A DNA stretch of 64,000 nucleotides from Massilia sp. BSC265 (lineage in GTDB: Bacteria; Pseudomonadota; Gammaproteobacteria; Burkholderiales; Burkholderiaceae_D), in contig NZ_JPXI01000024.1 of NCBI RefSeq assembly GCF_000740675.1, positions 62,001-126,000 on the forward strand. The letters run 5' to 3'. The notes below the pieces were generated by a model, which searched no databases, was not told the DNA's origin, and saw only the letters and a program-made list of their open reading frames with translations. The translations under genes and the position numbers were made by a program. How positions within the stretch are numbered: the first letter of the stretch is position 1; each line of letters begins with the position of its first letter. Of the stretch, positions 43,091 through 52,073 are shown one piece after another.

Positions 43091-44413
43091 TCAGGCTGCT
43101 TTTGCCGCCACCGGCACTGGTACCGGTACCGGCTCCAGGTCCTTCTCGCCTTCGACAGGCACCCGGCCGTTCAGGACGTCGTCCATGCGCTGGGTGTCGA
43201 GTTCCTTCTCCCACTTCGACACCACCACGGTGGCCACGCCGTTGCCGACGAAGTTGGTCAGCGCGCGGGCTTCGCTCATGAAGCGGTCGATGCCCAGGAT
43301 CAGGGCCATGCCGGCCACCGGGATGGTCGGGACCACGGCGAGGGTCGCGGCCAGGGTGATGAAGCCGGCGCCGGTGATGCCCGATGCGCCCTTCGAGGTC
43401 AGCATCGCCACCGCCAGGATCGTCAGTTCCTGCATCAGGGTCAGCTCGGTGTTGGTCGCCTGGGCCACGAACAGGGCCGCCATCGTCATGTAGATGTTGG
43501 TGCCGTCGAGGTTGAACGAGTAGCCGGTCGGGACCACCAGGCCGACCACGGGCTTGGAGCAGCCGAGGCGTTCCAGCTTGCGCATCAGGGCGGGCAAGGC
43601 GCTTTCCGACGAGCTGGTGCCGAGCACGATCAGCAGTTCTTCCTTGATGTACTTGATGAAGCGGAAGATCGAGAAGCCGGTGATCTTGGCGATGAAGCCC
43701 AGCACCACGACTACGAACAGGAAGCAGGTCAGGTAGAACGAGCCCATCAGCTTGGCCAGCGGCAGCAGCGAATCCAGGCCGTATTTACCGATGGTAAAGG
43801 CCATCGCACCGAAGGCGCCGATCGGAGCGACCTTCATGATGATGTTCACCACGCCGAAGATCACGTGCGAGAAGTCCTCGATGAACTTCGTCACAGGACG
43901 GCCGCGCTCGCCCATCATCGACAGCGCGAAGCCGAACAGCAGCGCGATCAGCAGCACCTGCAGGATGTCGCCCTTGGCGAAGGCATCGACGAAAGTGGTC
44001 GGGATGATGTTCATCACGAAGTCGATGGTGCTCTGGTTCTGGGCCTTGGACGTGTACTGGGCGATCGAGGAAGCGTCGAGCTGGCTGGCATCGACATTGA
44101 AGCCGGCGCCCGGCTTGAGCCAGTTGGCGACCACCAGGCCGATGGCCAGGGCGAAGGTCGAAACGACTTCGAAGTAGATCAGGGCCTTGCCGCCGACGCG
44201 GCCGATCTTCTTCATGTCCTGCATGCCGGCGATACCGGCGACGACGGTACAGAAGATCACCGGAGCGATGATCATCTTGATGAGTTTGATGAAGCCGTCT
44301 CCCAAGGGCTTCATCTTCGCACCCAGTTCAGGGTAGAACACCCCCAGCAGCACGCCAAGCACGATGGCGAACAGCACCTGGACATACAGGACTTTATAGA
44401 ATGGCTTTTTCAT
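43091..44413 (-). CDS. dctA: C4-dicarboxylate:cation symporter DctA
   Basis: A 440-residue inner-membrane symporter of the DAACS family that imports succinate, fumarate and malate. Family signatures are [20 protein letters not shown], the serine-rich hairpin [32 protein letters not shown] (substrate/Na site) and [15 protein letters not shown]. It has the expected 8+ hydrophobic segments and ends in an unusual PVPVPVPV repeat tail before KAA. It is a single-gene unit with its own terminator; an inverted repeat upstream (44483-44516) may be a control site. Confidence 0.95.
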   Translation of the reverse strand: MKKPFYKVLYVQVLFAIVLGVLLGVFYPELGAKMKPLGDGFIKLIKMIIAPVIFCTVVAGIAGMQDMKKIGRVGGKALIYFEVVSTFALAIGLVVANWLKPGAGFNVDASQLDASSIAQYTSKAQNQSTIDFVMNIIPTTFVDAFAKGDILQVLLIALLFGFALSMMGERGRPVTKFIEDFSHVIFGVVNIIMKVAPIGAFGAMAFTIGKYGLDSLLPLAKLMGSFYLTCFLFVVVVLGFIAKITGFSIFRFIKYIKEELLIVLGTSSSESALPALMRKLERLGCSKPVVGLVVPTGYSFNLDGTNIYMTMAALFVAQATNTELTLMQELTILAVAMLTSKGASGITGAGFITLAATLAVVPTIPVAGMALILGIDRFMSEARALTNFVGNGVATVVVSKWEKELDTQRMDDVLNGRVPVEGEKDLEPVPVPVPVAAKAA

Positions 44414-44482
44414 GGCAAGGCTTCATGGAGAAGTTTGTGGTGTTGCCATCATCGTGGAAGCGTGCCGCCTTATCTATTGTGG

Positions 44483-44516
44483 ATATCCGCAGGCCTTATA
44501 TCTTGTGCGCGGATAT
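44483..44516. promoter_or_regulatory. Inverted repeat upstream of dctA
   Basis: Arms ATATCCGC (44483-44490) and GCGGATAT (44509-44516) are perfect complements separated by 18 bases, 70-100 bp before the dctA start. The symmetry and spacing fit a transcription-factor site; the protein is unknown. Confidence 0.45.
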
Positions 44517-44613
44517 GTTGATCCTGTATCGGGTGATATTTCTGGAACGCCCCCCTCTCGCCACTCGCCTTCGAACCCCCGGCGAAGCCGGTAATAATGT
44601 GACCTTCAGGGGA

Positions 44614-45212
44614 TCACTGCCTGAACACTTTCCCAGCTTTCATCACGAACGTCACCTTCGACGCGGCGTCCTTGGTCGGATACCCATCGACCGCCACTAT
44701 ATCCGCCAGCATCCCCGCCTTCAGCTGGCCAAGGTCCTTCGAATGCCCGAGAATCTCTGCCGCCAGCACGGTCGCCGAGCGCATCGCCTCCATCGGCGAC
44801 ATTCCGAGCGTACCATCCATTCCCGTTCGCGTGCATTGGTCCCGTGCGCGAACACACCCACGTCGCTGCCGTTGCCGATCGTGACCCCCAGCCTGTGCGC
44901 CAGTTGGAAGGCGCGGTGCGCCTGCTGCATGGCAGGCGTCGGCACACCGCCACGCACATGCTTCTGGAAGTATTCGCCGGTCGCCGGCTGTGCGCCGTAA
45001 GGGATCTCCATGTCCGGGCGGTAGCTCTTCTCGGCCGGGCCGTAGCTGTAGCTGGCCACGATGGCCTTGGTGGCGATGAACAGGCGCGGGCCTGGCGCCA
45101 CGCCTTCGTCGATGGTGCGCTTGATGCCGACGTCGGCGTAGTCCGCGCCTTCGGTGCCGAGGTCGCGCAGGGTGGTAAAGCAGCCTTCCTTGCGCACGTC
45201 CGCTTCCTGACG
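44614..45212 (-). pseudogene. Decayed amidohydrolase (metal-dependent hydrolase) pseudogene
   Basis: Two minus-strand frames together carry pieces of one amidohydrolase. The upstream piece (frame of 44721-45197) reads CFTTLRDLGTEGADYADVGI, APGPRLFIATKAIV, then jumps from EIPYGAQPATG straight to EYFQKHVRGGVPTPAMQQAH and GVTIGNGSDVGVFAHGTNA. The end lies in another frame (MSPMEAMRSATVLAAEILG, then MLADIVAVDGYPTKDAA). So the gene lacks its N-terminus with the first metal His pair, has an internal deletion of roughly 130 codons judged from the family, and a frameshift near 44815-44835. It cannot make an active enzyme. Confidence 0.85.
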
Positions 45213-45375
45213 AGCGCTGCTGGTCGTTTTGCTTGTTTGCTGCGCTCATCTGCATAGTGGCCCGGCGACGCCTGCAGCGACGACGCCCCAGCAACTGGCC
45301 CTTTAACGACAGCGGGCCGTCGGGAGCCCGGTCACGCGCTCCAGCACGCGGAATGCTGTTCCGCCAGGATCGGCA

Positions 45376-45756
45376 TCAACCCTCCAGGTCCCCCAGCGAC
45401 TGCTCGATCCCCAGCTGCACGTCGCGCAGAAATGCACCACCCTGCTCGGACAGCGCAATCCCCGGCACAGCCAGCTCCACCAGGCACACCAGCGCCTGCC
45501 GGAACCAGTCCATGTCGGTACCCATCAGGGGCAGGGCGTGGGCGTCGTTCAGGTAGTGCACCGCCCGCGTCAACAGATTCGGATCGCGCCCGGCGCGCGC
45601 CACGCCGGGTGCAAAATCGACCACTTCGCGGAAGAAGCGGTCCGCCAGCGTCTCCAGGATGTCGTTCGAGACCTGCGGCTGGCCGGCGGCGAGTACGACG
45701 CGGGCCAGCTCGAGGCAGGCATCCCGCAGTGCCTGTTCGTCGAGACGCTGTGTCAT
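45376..45756 (-). CDS. Hypothetical protein downstream of bdhA
   Basis: A 126-residue soluble, mostly helical and acidic protein (e.g. LDEQALRDACLELARVVLAA, LTRAVHYLNDAHALPLMG) that I cannot assign to a named family. The start has an AAAGGAC ribosome site overlapping the bdhA stop, so it is the second gene of the bdhA transcript and probably functions with hydroxybutyrate metabolism. The reading frame extends further upstream, but only as antisense-like noise within bdhA. Confidence 0.7.
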   Translation of the reverse strand: MTQRLDEQALRDACLELARVVLAAGQPQVSNDILETLADRFFREVVDFAPGVARAGRDPNLLTRAVHYLNDAHALPLMGTDMDWFRQALVCLVELAVPGIALSEQGGAFLRDVQLGIEQSLGDLEG

Positions 45757-45764
45757 GTCGTCCT

Positions 45765-46559
45765 TTACTGTGCGGCCCAGCCGCCGTCCATGTTCCAGGC
45801 CACGCCGCGCACCTGGTCGGCGGCAGGCGAGCAGAAGAACACCGCCAGCGCGCCCAGTTCCGCCGGGGTCACGAACTCGCCCGAAGGCTGTTTTTCGGCC
45901 AGCAGCGCCTTCTTGGCCTGCTCGTTGGAGAGGCCGTCGCGCGCGGCGCGGTCGTCCACCTGCTTCTGCACCAGCGGGGTCAGCACCCAGCCCGGGCAGA
46001 TCGCGTTGCAAGTCACGCCGGTCGCCGCCAGCTCGAGCGCCGTCACCTTGGTGAAGCCCACCAGGCCGTGCTTGGCCGCGACGTAGGCCGACTTCCCGGC
46101 CGAGCCCACCAGGCCGTGTACCGAAGCCAGGTTGATGACGCGGCCCCAATTCTTCTGCTTCATGCCCGGCAAGGCCAGGCGGGTGGTGTGAAAGGCCGAG
46201 GTCAGGTTAATGGCGATGATCGCGTCCCACTTCTCGGGCGGGAACGCGTCCACGGTGGCCACGTGCTGGATGCCGGCATTGTTGACCAGGATGTCGACGC
46301 CGCCGAACTTGTCGGTGGCGAATTTCATCATCGCCTCGATTTCAAGCGGCTTGCTCATGTCGGCGTTGTGGTAGGCCGTCTGCACGCCGAACTCGGCGCC
46401 GACCTCCAGGTAGAGCTTCTCGATCTGCTGGGCGTCGCCGAAGCCGTTGAACACGATGTTGGCGCCCTGTTCCGCCAGCGAGCGGGCGATACCCAGGCCG
46501 ATGCCCGAGGTCGATCCGGTGACGAGTGCCGTTTTGCCGCTGAGCATATTGGATTTCAT
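45765..46559 (-). CDS. bdhA: 3-hydroxybutyrate dehydrogenase
   Basis: A 264-residue short-chain dehydrogenase converting (R)-3-hydroxybutyrate and NAD+ to acetoacetate. Motifs are TGSTSGIGLGIA, NNAGIQHVATVDAFPPEKWD, the catalytic Ser in INLASVHGLVGS and YVAAKHGLVG, and CPGWVLTPLVQKQ, all characteristic of bacterial BDH rather than generic SDRs. An AGAGGA ribosome site precedes the ATG. It links PHB breakdown to the CoA transferase pair at 39736-41105. Confidence 0.93.
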   Translation of the reverse strand: MKSNMLSGKTALVTGSTSGIGLGIARSLAEQGANIVFNGFGDAQQIEKLYLEVGAEFGVQTAYHNADMSKPLEIEAMMKFATDKFGGVDILVNNAGIQHVATVDAFPPEKWDAIIAINLTSAFHTTRLALPGMKQKNWGRVINLASVHGLVGSAGKSAYVAAKHGLVGFTKVTALELAATGVTCNAICPGWVLTPLVQKQVDDRAARDGLSNEQAKKALLAEKQPSGEFVTPAELGALAVFFCSPAADQVRGVAWNMDGGWAAQ

Positions 46560-46697
46560 TGCGTCCTCTAGTTTTGTGGGTGAGTTTGTAGGCGAGCGGG
46601 TTGCTTCCTCAGAATTGGTAGAATTCTAATGGCAATGCCAAGTAAAATGGCGCGTTGCAAAAGGAAACCGGTCAATATTGTCATGACGGAGTGCGGG

Positions 46698-47579
46698 ATG
46701 AGCGAAGCCAGATTAAAAAGCGTGCAGTGCAGTTCGCCCGCCGGCCTGCACCGCATGGCCTACAAGGAGTGGGGCGACCCGCTCAACCCCAAGGTGCTGG
46801 TCTGCGTGCACGGCGTTACCCGGGTGGCCGACGACTTCGACCACCTGGCGCGCGCCCTGTGCGACGAATACCGTGTGGTCTGCCCGGACGTGGTCGGCCG
46901 CGGCAGATCGAGCCGCCTGCGCGATCCAGAGTACTACACGGTGCCGCAGTATGTCGCCGACATGGTCACGCTGATCGCCCGCGTCACCCAGGACGATTCA
47001 CTTGGGGTGCACTGGTTCGGCACCTCGATGGGCGGCCTGATCGGCATGATGCTGGCCTCGCTCGAGGACTCGCCGGTGCGCCGGCTGGTCATCAACGATA
47101 TCGGTCCGGTGCTGGACGGGGGCGCGATCGCCCGCATCGGCGAGTACATCGGGCAGGACATCCGCTTCCCCGACTTCGAGACCGGCGCGGCCTATGTGAA
47201 AGCCGTGTCGATGTCCTTCGGTCCGCATACCGACGAGGAATGGCACAAGCTGGCGAACGACGTGCTGCGCCAGGAGCCGAGCGGCCAGTGGGTGCGCCAC
47301 TACGACCTCGGCCTGGCCCAGCCCTTCCGCGCCATCACGCCTGAGCGCGCGGCCGGCGACGAAGCGCAGCTGTGGTCGGCCTGGGATGCGATCCGCTGCC
47401 CGACCCTGTTGGTGCGCGGCGAGCAGTCCGACCTGCTGTCGCGCGACACGGCCCTTGAAATGTGCACGCGCGGGCCGAAACCGCGGCTGGTCGAGATCCC
47501 GGGCGTGGGCCATGCGCCCACCTTCGTGCGGCTTGAGCAGATCGCGATTGCACGAGAATTTTTAGTCGGCGAAGCCTGA
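46698..47579 (+). CDS. Alpha/beta hydrolase
   Basis: A 293-residue alpha/beta-hydrolase. It shows VLVCVHGVTRVADDFDHLA (oxyanion HG), the nucleophile elbow WFGTSMGGLIG, a conserved RGEQSDLL acid region and the catalytic His in IPGVGHAPTF. Position beside bdhA, on the opposite strand, suggests esters of hydroxybutyrate or related acids as substrates, but this is only context. ATG 46698 has GGAG 6 bases upstream and is preferred over ATG 46629. The RidA gene follows 31 bp later. Confidence 0.87.
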   Translation: MSEARLKSVQCSSPAGLHRMAYKEWGDPLNPKVLVCVHGVTRVADDFDHLARALCDEYRVVCPDVVGRGRSSRLRDPEYYTVPQYVADMVTLIARVTQDDSLGVHWFGTSMGGLIGMMLASLEDSPVRRLVINDIGPVLDGGAIARIGEYIGQDIRFPDFETGAAYVKAVSMSFGPHTDEEWHKLANDVLRQEPSGQWVRHYDLGLAQPFRAITPERAAGDEAQLWSAWDAIRCPTLLVRGEQSDLLSRDTALEMCTRGPKPRLVEIPGVGHAPTFVRLEQIAIAREFLVGEA

Positions 47580-47610
47580 GGCTTCCGCCAAGTTTTATAA
47601 GAAAGTAGCT

Positions 47611-47961
47611 ATGGAAATCAAACGTCACCACGTAGGCAAGCGCCTGTCCGAAATCGCCATCCACAACGGCACCATCTACCTGGCCGGCCAGATCGCCGAA
47701 GACACCACCCAGGGCATCGAAGGCCAGATGCGCGAGGTGCTGGGCCACGTCGACCGCCTGCTGAACGAAGCCGGCAGCGACAAGTCCTGCATCCTGATGT
47801 GCCAGATCTTTATCTCGGACATGGCCCATTTCGCCGGCATGAACAGCGTCTGGGACGAGTGGGTGCCGCAGGGCCACACCCCGCCGCGCGCCACCGTCGA
47901 GGCCAAGCTGGCCAATCCCGCATGCCTGGTCGAGGTCTGCATCACCGCCGCACTGCGCTGA
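47611..47961 (+). CDS. RidA family protein
   Basis: A 116-residue member of the YjgF/YER057c/UK114 family. The start GKRLSEIAIHNGTIYLAGQI and the end PPRATVEAKLANPACLVEVC contain the family's substrate-binding residues, including the conserved Arg in PPRATVE. RidA-type proteins hydrolyse reactive enamines/imines made by PLP enzymes; some subfamilies lack this activity. It sits between a hydrolase and relA on the same strand, with 20 bp to relA. Confidence 0.88.
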   Translation: MEIKRHHVGKRLSEIAIHNGTIYLAGQIAEDTTQGIEGQMREVLGHVDRLLNEAGSDKSCILMCQIFISDMAHFAGMNSVWDEWVPQGHTPPRATVEAKLANPACLVEVCITAALR

Positions 47962-47981
47962 TACGGAACCCCACGAGCGAG

Positions 47982-50222
47982 ATGGTATCCAGCGTTTTAC
48001 TCGGTGACGCCAGCACCCGGCTGGCTCAGGGACTCGGCGTGGAAGACTGCGCACGGGTCCAGACGGCGCTCGACTACGCCAGCAGCATGTATGGCGAGCG
48101 CACGGCCGGCACGGGCCAGAACGCGTTCGAGTTCTCGCTCGGCGTGGCCGGGACGCTGTCGGTCCTGCGGACCGACGCCGAGACCCGCATCGCCGGCCTG
48201 CTGTTCGAGCTGGCGATGATGGACCCGGCGGTGGCCGGCTCGCTCGAGGAACGCTTCGGCAAGGAAGTATCAAGCCTGGTCCAGGGCGTGTACCAGCTGA
48301 TCCGCCTGCGCGACCTCACGGCCGGCAAAGAACAGATTGGCAGTGGGAAGAACGCCGCCCAGCAGGCCGCCGCCCAGGTCGAGACCCTGCGCAAGATGCT
48401 GCTGGCGATGGCCTCGGACATGCGCGTGGTGCTGATGCGCCTGGCCTCCTGCGCCGCGACCTTGCGCTATTTCGCCGAGCAGAAGCGCTTCGACGAGGTC
48501 ACCCGCGCCTATGGCCGCGAGGTGCTCGACTTCTATGCGCCGCTGGCCAACCGGCTCGGCGTCTGGCAGCTCAAGTGGGAGCTGGAGGACCTGTCCTTCC
48601 GCTTCATCGAGCCGGATACCTACAAGCAGATCGCCAGGATGCTCGAAGAGAAGCGCATGCAGCGCGAAGGCTTCGTGCAGTCTTCGATCGACCGCCTGGA
48701 AAAGGAGCTGCGCGACGCCGGCATCAAGGCCGAGGTGTCGGGGCGGCCGAAACACATTTTCAGCATCTGGAACAAGATGCGCGGCAAGGAGCTCGATTTC
48801 TCCTCGCTGTACGACGTGCGCGCCTTCCGCGTGATCGTGGAAGACGTCAAGACCTGCTATACGGTGCTCGGCATCGTCCACAACATCTGGACGCCGATCC
48901 CGAAGGAATTCGACGACTACATCTCGCGCCCCAAGCCGAACGGCTACCAGTCGCTGCACACGGTCGTCACCGCCGAGGACGGGCGGCCGCTCGAAGTGCA
49001 GATCCGCACCCAGGAGATGCACAACTTCGCCGAGTACGGCATCGCCGCGCACTGGCGCTACAAGGAAGAGGGCGGGTCGAACTTCAAGAGCCAGAAGTAC
49101 GACGAGAAGATCGCCTGGCTGCGCCAGCTGCTGGCCTGGAAGAGCGACGTGGCCGACGTGGTCGCCGGCCAGGAAGACCTGCAGAAGGAATGGGTCGAGA
49201 AGCTCAAGGCCGCCACCCTGGACGACCGCATCTTCGTCCTGACCCCGCAGGCGCGCGTGCTGGAACTGCCGCAGGGCGCGACCCCGATCGATTTCGCCTA
49301 TCACCTGCACAGCGAGGTCGGGCACCGCTGCCGCGGCGCCAAGATCGACGGCGTGATGGTGCCGCTCAACACGCCGCTGAAGAACGGCCAGACCTGCGAG
49401 ATCATCACCGCCAAGGGCCCGGCGGGCAGCGCGGGACCGTCGCGCGACTGGCTCAGCCCGGGCTATACGGTCAGCAGCCGTACGCGCTCCAAGATCCGCG
49501 CGTGGTTCCATGCGCAGGAGCAGGCCGAGACCCTGGCGCAGGGGCGCGCGCTGGTCGAAAAATCGCTGCAGCGCGAGGGCAAGACGGCGGTCAATCTGGA
49601 AGCGCTGGCGCACAAGCTGGGTTTCGCCAAGGTCGACGAGCTGTTCATCCAGGTCGGCAAGGAGAAGTTCAGCCTGCGCCACGTGGAGGCGGCCCTGCAT
49701 GACGAAGTGGACGCACCGCCCCTGGTCGACGAGGCGGTGGTCAACAAGAGCCGCGCCTCGAGCGTGGAGCAGGGCGCCAAGTCGGGCGTGCTGGTGGTCG
49801 GCACCGAAGGCCTGATGACCATGCTGGCCAAGTGCTGCAAGCCGGCGCCGCCAGACCCGATCTGCGGTTTCGTCACGCGCGGCAAGGGTGTCTCGATCCA
49901 CCGCCTGAGCTGCAAGAACTTCGCCGAGATGCGCGCCAAGGCGCCGGAACGGGTGATCCAGACCGAGTGGGGCTCGGCCGGGCTGGAGACGGTGTATCCG
50001 GTCGACCTGTTCATCCTCGCCATGGACCGCCAGGGCCTGCTGCGCGATATCTCGGACGTGTTCATGCGCGAGAAGATCAATGTGATCGGCGTGAACACGC
50101 AAAGCAGCAAGGGCCAGGCGCGCATGGTGTTTACGGCCGAGATCGGCTCGACCGCACAGCTGAACAAGGCGCTGGGAGCGATCGCGGAGGTAAAGGGCGT
50201 GATGGAGGCGCGCCGCCAATGA
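47982..50222 (+). CDS. relA: (p)ppGpp synthetase RelA
   Basis: A 746-residue ribosome-associated alarmone synthetase. The N-terminal region corresponds to the HD hydrolase domain but lacks the HD pair (LLFELAMMDPAVAG where SpoT/Rel keep HD), marking it as monofunctional RelA. The synthetase domain shows GRPKHIFSIWNKMRGKELDF and RPKPNGYQSLHTVV (~250-350). A TGS domain follows (~410-473, IFVLTPQARVLELPQGATPI), then a Cys-containing domain (AKCCKPAPPDPICGF) and an ACT domain (~668-746). ATG 47982 is 20 bp after ridA; the open frame upstream lies antisense-like within ridA. Confidence 0.94.
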   Translation: MVSSVLLGDASTRLAQGLGVEDCARVQTALDYASSMYGERTAGTGQNAFEFSLGVAGTLSVLRTDAETRIAGLLFELAMMDPAVAGSLEERFGKEVSSLVQGVYQLIRLRDLTAGKEQIGSGKNAAQQAAAQVETLRKMLLAMASDMRVVLMRLASCAATLRYFAEQKRFDEVTRAYGREVLDFYAPLANRLGVWQLKWELEDLSFRFIEPDTYKQIARMLEEKRMQREGFVQSSIDRLEKELRDAGIKAEVSGRPKHIFSIWNKMRGKELDFSSLYDVRAFRVIVEDVKTCYTVLGIVHNIWTPIPKEFDDYISRPKPNGYQSLHTVVTAEDGRPLEVQIRTQEMHNFAEYGIAAHWRYKEEGGSNFKSQKYDEKIAWLRQLLAWKSDVADVVAGQEDLQKEWVEKLKAATLDDRIFVLTPQARVLELPQGATPIDFAYHLHSEVGHRCRGAKIDGVMVPLNTPLKNGQTCEIITAKGPAGSAGPSRDWLSPGYTVSSRTRSKIRAWFHAQEQAETLAQGRALVEKSLQREGKTAVNLEALAHKLGFAKVDELFIQVGKEKFSLRHVEAALHDEVDAPPLVDEAVVNKSRASSVEQGAKSGVLVVGTEGLMTMLAKCCKPAPPDPICGFVTRGKGVSIHRLSCKNFAEMRAKAPERVIQTEWGSAGLETVYPVDLFILAMDRQGLLRDISDVFMREKINVIGVNTQSSKGQARMVFTAEIGSTAQLNKALGAIAEVKGVMEARRQ

Positions 50223-50300
50223 GGGCGTGGGCGGTGCCGTCGGTATCGATTTGATTCAAAAACCGAGCATATCCATAAAAATTTGTATCATATCGACACC

Positions 50301-51107
50301 ATGCGCCGAACCCTCCACCTCTATGCGAACCCGCGCCTGTGGGGCCTCGCTGTCGCCCGCTACCTGCGCAGCTGGTGGTACATGGTGCACCTGGGCGCGA
50401 TCGCCGTCGTGATGGCCCTGTCTCCCTCGACCTATAACCGGGCCAACCGCCTGGCGGCCGCGCGCCACATCTACGCCAGCACCTGGCAGGTGCTCCCCGG
50501 ATTCTCCCTGGCCTCGGCCCTGATCAGCCTGGTCATCATCCGCATCGTGCTGGTCACGGCCAAGAGCTACGGACTGTCGCACTTCGCGCTCGAAATGGTG
50601 GTGCGGGTGCTGGTCCTCGAGCTGATTCCCCTGTCTGCCGCGATGTTCGTCGCCCTGCGCGCCAGCATGGCCTTCGACGCTTCGGCCCTCGGGCTGGCGC
50701 GTGCCGGCCTGTCGCGGCAGGCCGCGAACGACGAAGCCCTGCGCCGGATGCGCCGCGACATGGTGCCGCAGCTGCTGGCCAACTCGGTGGCCGTGACGAG
50801 CCTGGCCATGGTCACCAGCACCATCGTGCTGGTGCTGGCCTACCTGAACGTGTATGGCCTGCTGCCCTGGGGGATCGAGGATTACACCCGTACCGTCGGC
50901 CGCGTGTTCTCGCCCACGGTGACGATCGGCTTCGTGCTCAAGACCGTGTTCTTCGGCCTGGCCGTGGCCCTGATCCCGACCGCCGCCATCCTCGAGCTGC
51001 AGCGCTATCCGCGCCGCGTCAGTTCCACCGTGCAGCCGGGCGCGCTGCGCCTGCTGTTCGTGCTGCTGGTGATCGAGGCCGCCTCGCTTGCCCTGAAATA
51101 CATCTAA
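50301..51107 (+). CDS. MlaE-type ABC permease (lipid transport)
   Basis: A 268-residue inner-membrane protein of the MlaE/YrbE family with about five hydrophobic segments (e.g. GFSLASALISLVIIRIVLVT, VTSLAMVTSTIVLVLAYLN). The family forms the permease of MCE-type phospholipid transport systems. ATG 50301 is preferred over the in-frame TTG 50283. An MCE-domain protein and a lipoprotein follow, but no MlaF-type ATPase gene is found in the window. Confidence 0.83.
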   Translation: MRRTLHLYANPRLWGLAVARYLRSWWYMVHLGAIAVVMALSPSTYNRANRLAAARHIYASTWQVLPGFSLASALISLVIIRIVLVTAKSYGLSHFALEMVVRVLVLELIPLSAAMFVALRASMAFDASALGLARAGLSRQAANDEALRRMRRDMVPQLLANSVAVTSLAMVTSTIVLVLAYLNVYGLLPWGIEDYTRTVGRVFSPTVTIGFVLKTVFFGLAVALIPTAAILELQRYPRRVSSTVQPGALRLLFVLLVIEAASLALKYI

Positions 51108-51140
51108 GTACATCTAACCATCGGATAAACCCAGAACACC

Positions 51141-52073
51141 ATGACCGAACCCTTGCCGGACGAACCGAAACACGTCGAACTCAAGGCGATGATCCTGCTG
51201 GTGGCGATCGGCATCCTGGTCGTCTCCTTCATCGGCTACGTGATGCACGCGCGCGGCGTGTTCGAGCCGACCCAGCGCCTGGTCCTGGAAACCGACGATT
51301 CCTCGGGCGTCATCCCCGGCATGGACATGACTTTCGCCGGCTTCCCGATCGGGCGCGTCAGCCAGGTCGAGCTCTCGCCCGAGGGCAAGGTGCGCATTCT
51401 TGTGGACGTGCAGAGCAAGGACGCCAAGTGGCTGCGCACCTCGAGCGTGTTTACGCTGGAGTCGAGCATCGTCGGCGAAACCCGCCTGCGCGCCTTCACC
51501 GGCCTGCTGAACGATCCGCCGCTGCCGCCCGGCGCGGTGCGCTCGGTCCTGCGCGGCGACGTCTCCGCCGAGATCCCGCGCATGGTCGCCACCGCGCGCT
51601 CGCTGCTCGAGAACCTGGAAAGCATGACCTCCGTCGGCTCGGACATCAACGCCAGCCTGGCCAACATCAACACCCTCACCGAGCGCATGTCGGGGCCGGC
51701 CGGCGTACTGGGCGGCGTGATGGGCGGCGACGCCGAAGCGCGCAAGCTGCGCGAAGCGCTGGACCGCATCAACTCCCTGCTGGGCAAGACCGAGCAGCGC
51801 GTCTACGGCAAGGACGGGGTCATGGACGATGCCCAGGCCGCCGTGCGCCAGCTGCACGTGGTGCTGACCGACGCCTCCGCCACGCTCAGGAAGGTGGATG
51901 CGGTGCTGGTCGAGGCCCAGGCCGTCGGCGCCAATGCGCGCGTGGCCACCCAGGACCTGGGCGCGCTGCGCGGCGAAGTCGACGCCAGCCTGCGCAAGGT
52001 GAACCGCCTGGTGGACGAGATCAACCGCAAGTGGCCTTTCGCCCGCAGCAACCAGGAGATCAAGCTGCCATGA
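51141..52073 (+). CDS. MCE/MlaD domain protein
   Basis: A 310-residue protein anchored by one N-terminal membrane helix (AMILLVAIGILVVSFIGYV). An MCE domain (~45-120) reads VLETDDSSGVIPGMDMTFAG and FPIGRVSQVELSPEGKVRI. The C-terminal half is a long, Ala/Leu-rich helical region (NASLANINTLTERMSG, then LRKVDAVLVEAQAVGANARV), as in MCE proteins that form periplasmic tunnels for lipids. It works with the MlaE-type permease upstream (33 bp gap). Confidence 0.9.
   Translation: MTEPLPDEPKHVELKAMILLVAIGILVVSFIGYVMHARGVFEPTQRLVLETDDSSGVIPGMDMTFAGFPIGRVSQVELSPEGKVRILVDVQSKDAKWLRTSSVFTLESSIVGETRLRAFTGLLNDPPLPPGAVRSVLRGDVSAEIPRMVATARSLLENLESMTSVGSDINASLANINTLTERMSGPAGVLGGVMGGDAEARKLREALDRINSLLGKTEQRVYGKDGVMDDAQAAVRQLHVVLTDASATLRKVDAVLVEAQAVGANARVATQDLGALRGEVDASLRKVNRLVDEINRKWPFARSNQEIKLP

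Noticed and set aside
42128..44521. A 797-codon plus-strand frame
   Set aside because: Antisense across the M56 protease, the BlaI-type repressor and dctA; it would cross a clear terminator and has no recognisable domain.
44901..45212. A possible intact small protein of 158 residues (minus strand)
   Set aside because: Its first part is clearly the middle of an amidohydrolase and its last ~30 residues are frameshifted Arg/Trp-rich noise, so it was merged into a pseudogene.
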